64,000 bases of DNA from positions 1-64,000 of the forward strand of contig JAIUNY010000011.1 in assembly GCA_020161505.1 (NCBI GenBank), given 5' to 3'. The translations under genes and the position numbers were made by a program. This document shows positions 61,811 through 64,000 of the stretch, piece by piece. The notes beneath the pieces were generated by a model. The model was not told where the DNA came from. It saw only the letters and a list, made by a program, of their open reading frames with translations, and searched no databases. This stretch comes from Armatimonadota bacterium (lineage in GTDB: Bacteria > Armatimonadota > Fimbriimonadia > Fimbriimonadales > Fimbriimonadaceae). The number at the start of each line of letters is the position of its first letter. Within the stretch, counting starts at the first letter, position 1.

Positions 61811-62444
61811 TGTGATCAGACCGGTCGATCGAGCACGCTCGGCCGGTCTTTTCCGAGTACTGTTGGTGATAGTCCTCAGCCATCCAAAAGCGCGGAGCCA
61901 TCTTGATTTCCGTCACGATGGGGCGCTTGAACAACTTTGCTGCCGCTTTCTTAGACTCTTCTGCGGCCTTCAGTTGAGCAGAGTTCAAGGCGAAGATAGC
62001 AGACCTATACTGATCGCCATAGTCCGGCCCTTGCTTGTTGAGGGTGCAGGGGTTGTGAATTTGCCAGAATCGATCTAAAACTTGTCGATAACTGATCACG
62101 CTCGTGTCGTACTCAACCATCACCGCTTCGGTATGCCCCGTGTTTTCGTAGCAGATGGCTTCATAGGTCGGGCGTTCTATTTTGCCGCCGATGTATCCCA
62201 CGGCCGTCGCCACAATCCCCGGGGTTTGACGCAGATACTTCTCGGTACCCCAGAAACATCCTCCCGCGACAATGGCTCGCTCGAGCTTGGCGTCGGGGGT
62301 TGTCATGAACTTCGTCGCCGCAAGTTTGATCTCCAGCGGCGGAAGCTCCTTGGCTTTCACTTGGGTGCCGGATCCGCGAGGAGCCATCGCGACGGCAACG
62401 CCCACGCCCACCGCGACCACGAGTAACGGGATAATCGGTTTCAT
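61800..62444 (-). CDS. msrA: Peptide methionine sulfoxide reductase MsrA, membrane-anchored or exported
   Basis: The 214-residue protein starts MKPIIPLLVVAVGVGVAVAM, an export or anchor sequence. The MsrA core follows: AIVAGGCFWGTEKYLRQTPG (catalytic Cys63), VGYIGGKIERPTYEAIC, HTEAVMVEYDTSVISYRQVL, FWQIHNPCTLNKQGPDYGDQ and YRSAIFAL. It repairs oxidised methionine in exported proteins. AAGGAG is 5 bases before the ATG, within the end of the CBM9-like gene. It ends convergently with the amidohydrolase gene, overlapping by 11 bases. Confidence 0.94.
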   Translation of the reverse strand: MKPIIPLLVVAVGVGVAVAMAPRGSGTQVKAKELPPLEIKLAATKFMTTPDAKLERAIVAGGCFWGTEKYLRQTPGIVATAVGYIGGKIERPTYEAICYENTGHTEAVMVEYDTSVISYRQVLDRFWQIHNPCTLNKQGPDYGDQYRSAIFALNSAQLKAAEESKKAAAKLFKRPIVTEIKMAPRFWMAEDYHQQYSEKTGRACSIDRSDHINP

Positions 62445-62446
62445 CA

Positions 62447-63412
62447 CTACTCCTTGGGAACGCAAGACGGGCGGAGCGAGTTCGCGGCATCTGGGCCTGT
62501 TCCCACAAACTTCCCGTCGTGAGTGAGCGTCACGGGTCCACTCGTCAGGCCCTCTTCGCTTCGGGTCACGCCGGGCGGTAGATCCAGTGCTCCGAAATCA
62601 TGCAGCCCCTCAGCGCGCTTGCGAGAGTTCAGTCCGCTGATTTGGGCCAGGGTCTCCCGATCCCCCCAAGTTGCATCCTGCACGCGCCAAGTCGGGTCGG
62701 AGGCAAAAGCCAGATACGCCCAGGAATGAGGGCGATGGATATCCACGATCCCCGTCGAAGCGGCCACCCAGTATCGCTCGGCATCGCCCCCAACCCTTCG
62801 ATATTGACCGTCGCGTACCTCCACCGGGTAGGCGACCTTCATCAGATTCGCCCTCCAGACGTCGCCAATCGCCGGCGCCTGACCGGTACCGCCGGGTGCG
62901 CCGAACGCCGCCCACGGAAAGAATGCGGTCAGATCCCAGCCTTGGCACTCGGAGGAGGGATCGTTCACCGGACCATAGGTGACGATGTGGGTGGCGAGTC
63001 CAGGGATTTCCCAGTCGTCGTTGCGGGCGCCTCCGCAGACGTAGGGGCGATCCATCGTCAGATCGAGAGTGACACCCAGCGGGTTGATCTCCCATTCAAA
63101 GTAGTGGTGCCCGTCGCCATCGGGTTCGACAAAGAGCTCGAAAACGTCGTCAAGATAGAGCTCCGCGTCGTGTTCTAGCTGGGTCACCCAGAGGTGGTTT
63201 TGGGGGATTTCGGCGTTCAGGTAGAGTCCGCGTTCCGTCCATCCGAGCCGCGCACGCAGTTCTTGAGGGCCGCGACCGTTTTCTGGCCCCAAGATATCGA
63301 CGAACTCGGTGAACCACGCGACGCCAGCCCACTCAGGTGCTTCCGCGCCCTGGTTCACATCTGGGTCGCGGGGAAGCTGAAGGCACAGAATCGTTGGCGG
63401 CTGAGGTCGCAT
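62447..63412 (-). CDS. Carbohydrate-binding family 9-like protein
   Basis: The 321-residue protein starts MRPQPPTILCLQLPRDPDVN. GLYLNAEIPQNHLWVTQLEH, DDVFELFVEPDGDGHHYFEW, PLGVTLDLTMDRPY, GWDLTAFFPWAAFG and DVWRANLMKVAYP match the CBM9-like (DOMON-related) proteins often encoded near sugar catabolic genes. IHRPHSWAYLAFASDP ends the domain. There is no clear signal peptide from this start. It precedes msrA by 2 bases, so both are probably co-transcribed. The ligand is unknown. Confidence 0.8.
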   Translation of the reverse strand: MRPQPPTILCLQLPRDPDVNQGAEAPEWAGVAWFTEFVDILGPENGRGPQELRARLGWTERGLYLNAEIPQNHLWVTQLEHDAELYLDDVFELFVEPDGDGHHYFEWEINPLGVTLDLTMDRPYVCGGARNDDWEIPGLATHIVTYGPVNDPSSECQGWDLTAFFPWAAFGAPGGTGQAPAIGDVWRANLMKVAYPVEVRDGQYRRVGGDAERYWVAASTGIVDIHRPHSWAYLAFASDPTWRVQDATWGDRETLAQISGLNSRKRAEGLHDFGALDLPPGVTRSEEGLTSGPVTLTHDGKFVGTGPDAANSLRPSCVPKE

Positions 63413-63457
63413 GAAGTCCAGGTTACCAGGGGAGCAGACGGGTAAGTTGGAGCCGAA

Positions 63458-64000
63458 ATGAAGCGGATCGTGGTCTTGGGCAGCACAGGGAGCATCGGGC
63501 GGCAGACGCTGGATATCGTCCGCCAACTCCCCGATCAGCTTCAGGTCGTGGGGCTCGCCGCCAATCGTTCGGCCGAGGAATTACAGGATCAAGCGCGCGA
63601 GTTTGGGGTGACCGACATCGCCCTCATGGACGAAAAGACGGCTCAGGCAGCAGGGATTCCGGGGGGAATGAATGCCGTTGTGGATCTCGCCACGCGCCAC
63701 AAGGCTGACCTGGTTGTTGTCGCGGTGGCCGGTGTGATTGGCCTTCAGCCGACGCTGGCGGCGATCCAAGCGGACAAGCAGATCGCTCTGGCCAGCAAAG
63801 AGGTGCTGGTTGCTGCGGGCCACCTGGTGATGCCTCTCATCAACGAACGGGGGATCACGATGACCCCGATCGACAGTGAGCACAGCGCCATTTTCCAGTG
63901 CCTTCAAGGCTACGAGGCGAAACATCTGCACTCGATCATCCTGACGGCGAGCGGCGGACCGTTTCGAGGATGGACTGCCGAACAGATTCGCGATGTGACT
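63458..64000 (+). CDS. dxr: 1-deoxy-D-xylulose 5-phosphate reductoisomerase, N-terminal part
   Basis: The gene starts at ATG with TTGGAG 5 bases ahead and runs off the window. The 181 visible residues read MKRIVVLGSTGSIGRQTLDI (NADPH-binding), VVVAVAGVIGLQPTLAAIQA, IALASKEVLVAAG and TPIDSEHSAIFQCLQG, with the metal-binding Asp-Ser-Glu, then LTASGGPFRGW. This is the DXR signature. It makes MEP in the non-mevalonate isoprenoid pathway, which fits the UbiA prenyltransferase gene nearby. Confidence 0.96.
   Translation, partial: MKRIVVLGSTGSIGRQTLDIVRQLPDQLQVVGLAANRSAEELQDQAREFGVTDIALMDEKTAQAAGIPGGMNAVVDLATRHKADLVVVAVAGVIGLQPTLAAIQADKQIALASKEVLVAAGHLVMPLINERGITMTPIDSEHSAIFQCLQGYEAKHLHSIILTASGGPFRGWTAEQIRDVT

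Overview
The window looks like a chromosomal segment of an Armatimonadota bacterium, most likely Fimbriimonadia. This rests on gene style: high-GC coding DNA, PEP-CTERM surface proteins, a prepilin-type secreted protein whose N-terminus reads [20 protein letters not shown] followed by FPVFAQAK, VanW and DUF1385 proteins, and many secreted proteins with short signal peptides. No phage, transposon, plasmid gene or CRISPR array was recognised. The taxonomic call is inference.

Layout. 1-5.8 kb: end of argB coupled to an HD-type (p)ppGpp hydrolase-like gene, rpsT, a 604-aa unknown protein, a PEP-CTERM protein, and trpS with a long internal insertion. 5.9-6.8 kb: an extended -10 promoter, a convincing c-di-AMP (ydaO/yuaA) riboswitch with a plausible Shine-Dalgarno-sequestering platform, then two small genes. 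The second resembles phage-type small helical-hairpin proteins, tentatively the Acb2/Tad1 nucleotide-sponge group. This is the most interesting locus. 6.8-16.4 kb (minus strand): a purple-acid-phosphatase-like protein, an active/inactive S41 protease pair, a translationally coupled set (HEAT-repeat protein, rpiB) behind mtnP and a BtuF-like lipoprotein, and a PEP-CTERM SGNH hydrolase. 16.5-19.8 kb: a GNAT acyltransferase resembling signal or N-acyl-amino-acid synthases, a heme-oxygenase-like diiron protein, a frameshifted alpha/beta hydrolase and a LuxR-HTH/PAS regulator. 19.9-30.4 kb: tRNA-Trp, metabolic and secreted proteins, a frameshifted ammonium transporter, an Mpv17-like membrane protein and an M14 peptidase.

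30.4-36.9 kb (minus strand): groES-groEL with a promoter overlapped by a CIRCE-like operator and a second copy upstream, dnaN, an ECF sigma factor with a coupled small partner, a DUF4397 lipoprotein, an orphan McsA-like zinc protein and a class IV aminotransferase. 37-44.9 kb: a VanW/G5 protein and an overlapping minus-strand operon of membrane proteins (DUF4129- and DUF4350-like, a TPR protein, a GT-C-like protein), then a LolA-like protein.

45.4-52.0 kb: a compact ribosomal protein operon in the order rplC-rplD-rplW-rplB-rpsS-rplV-rpsC-rplP-rpmC-rpsQ-rplN-rplX-rplE. It lacks rpsJ at the head and rpsN/rpsH onward at the tail, and ends in a strong terminator followed by REP-like palindromes. 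52.3-64 kb: a Nif3-family protein, DUF1385, a lytic-transglycosylase-like protein, a nitrilase, UbiA with a degenerate aldo/keto reductase, an amine oxidase, an amidohydrolase, msrA with a CBM9-like protein, and the 5' part of dxr.

Many neighbours are translationally coupled through 1-11 base overlaps (ATGA, GTGA, TTGA). Several starts were therefore moved to GTG or TTG codons. All functional calls come from reading motifs by eye; no database search was run.
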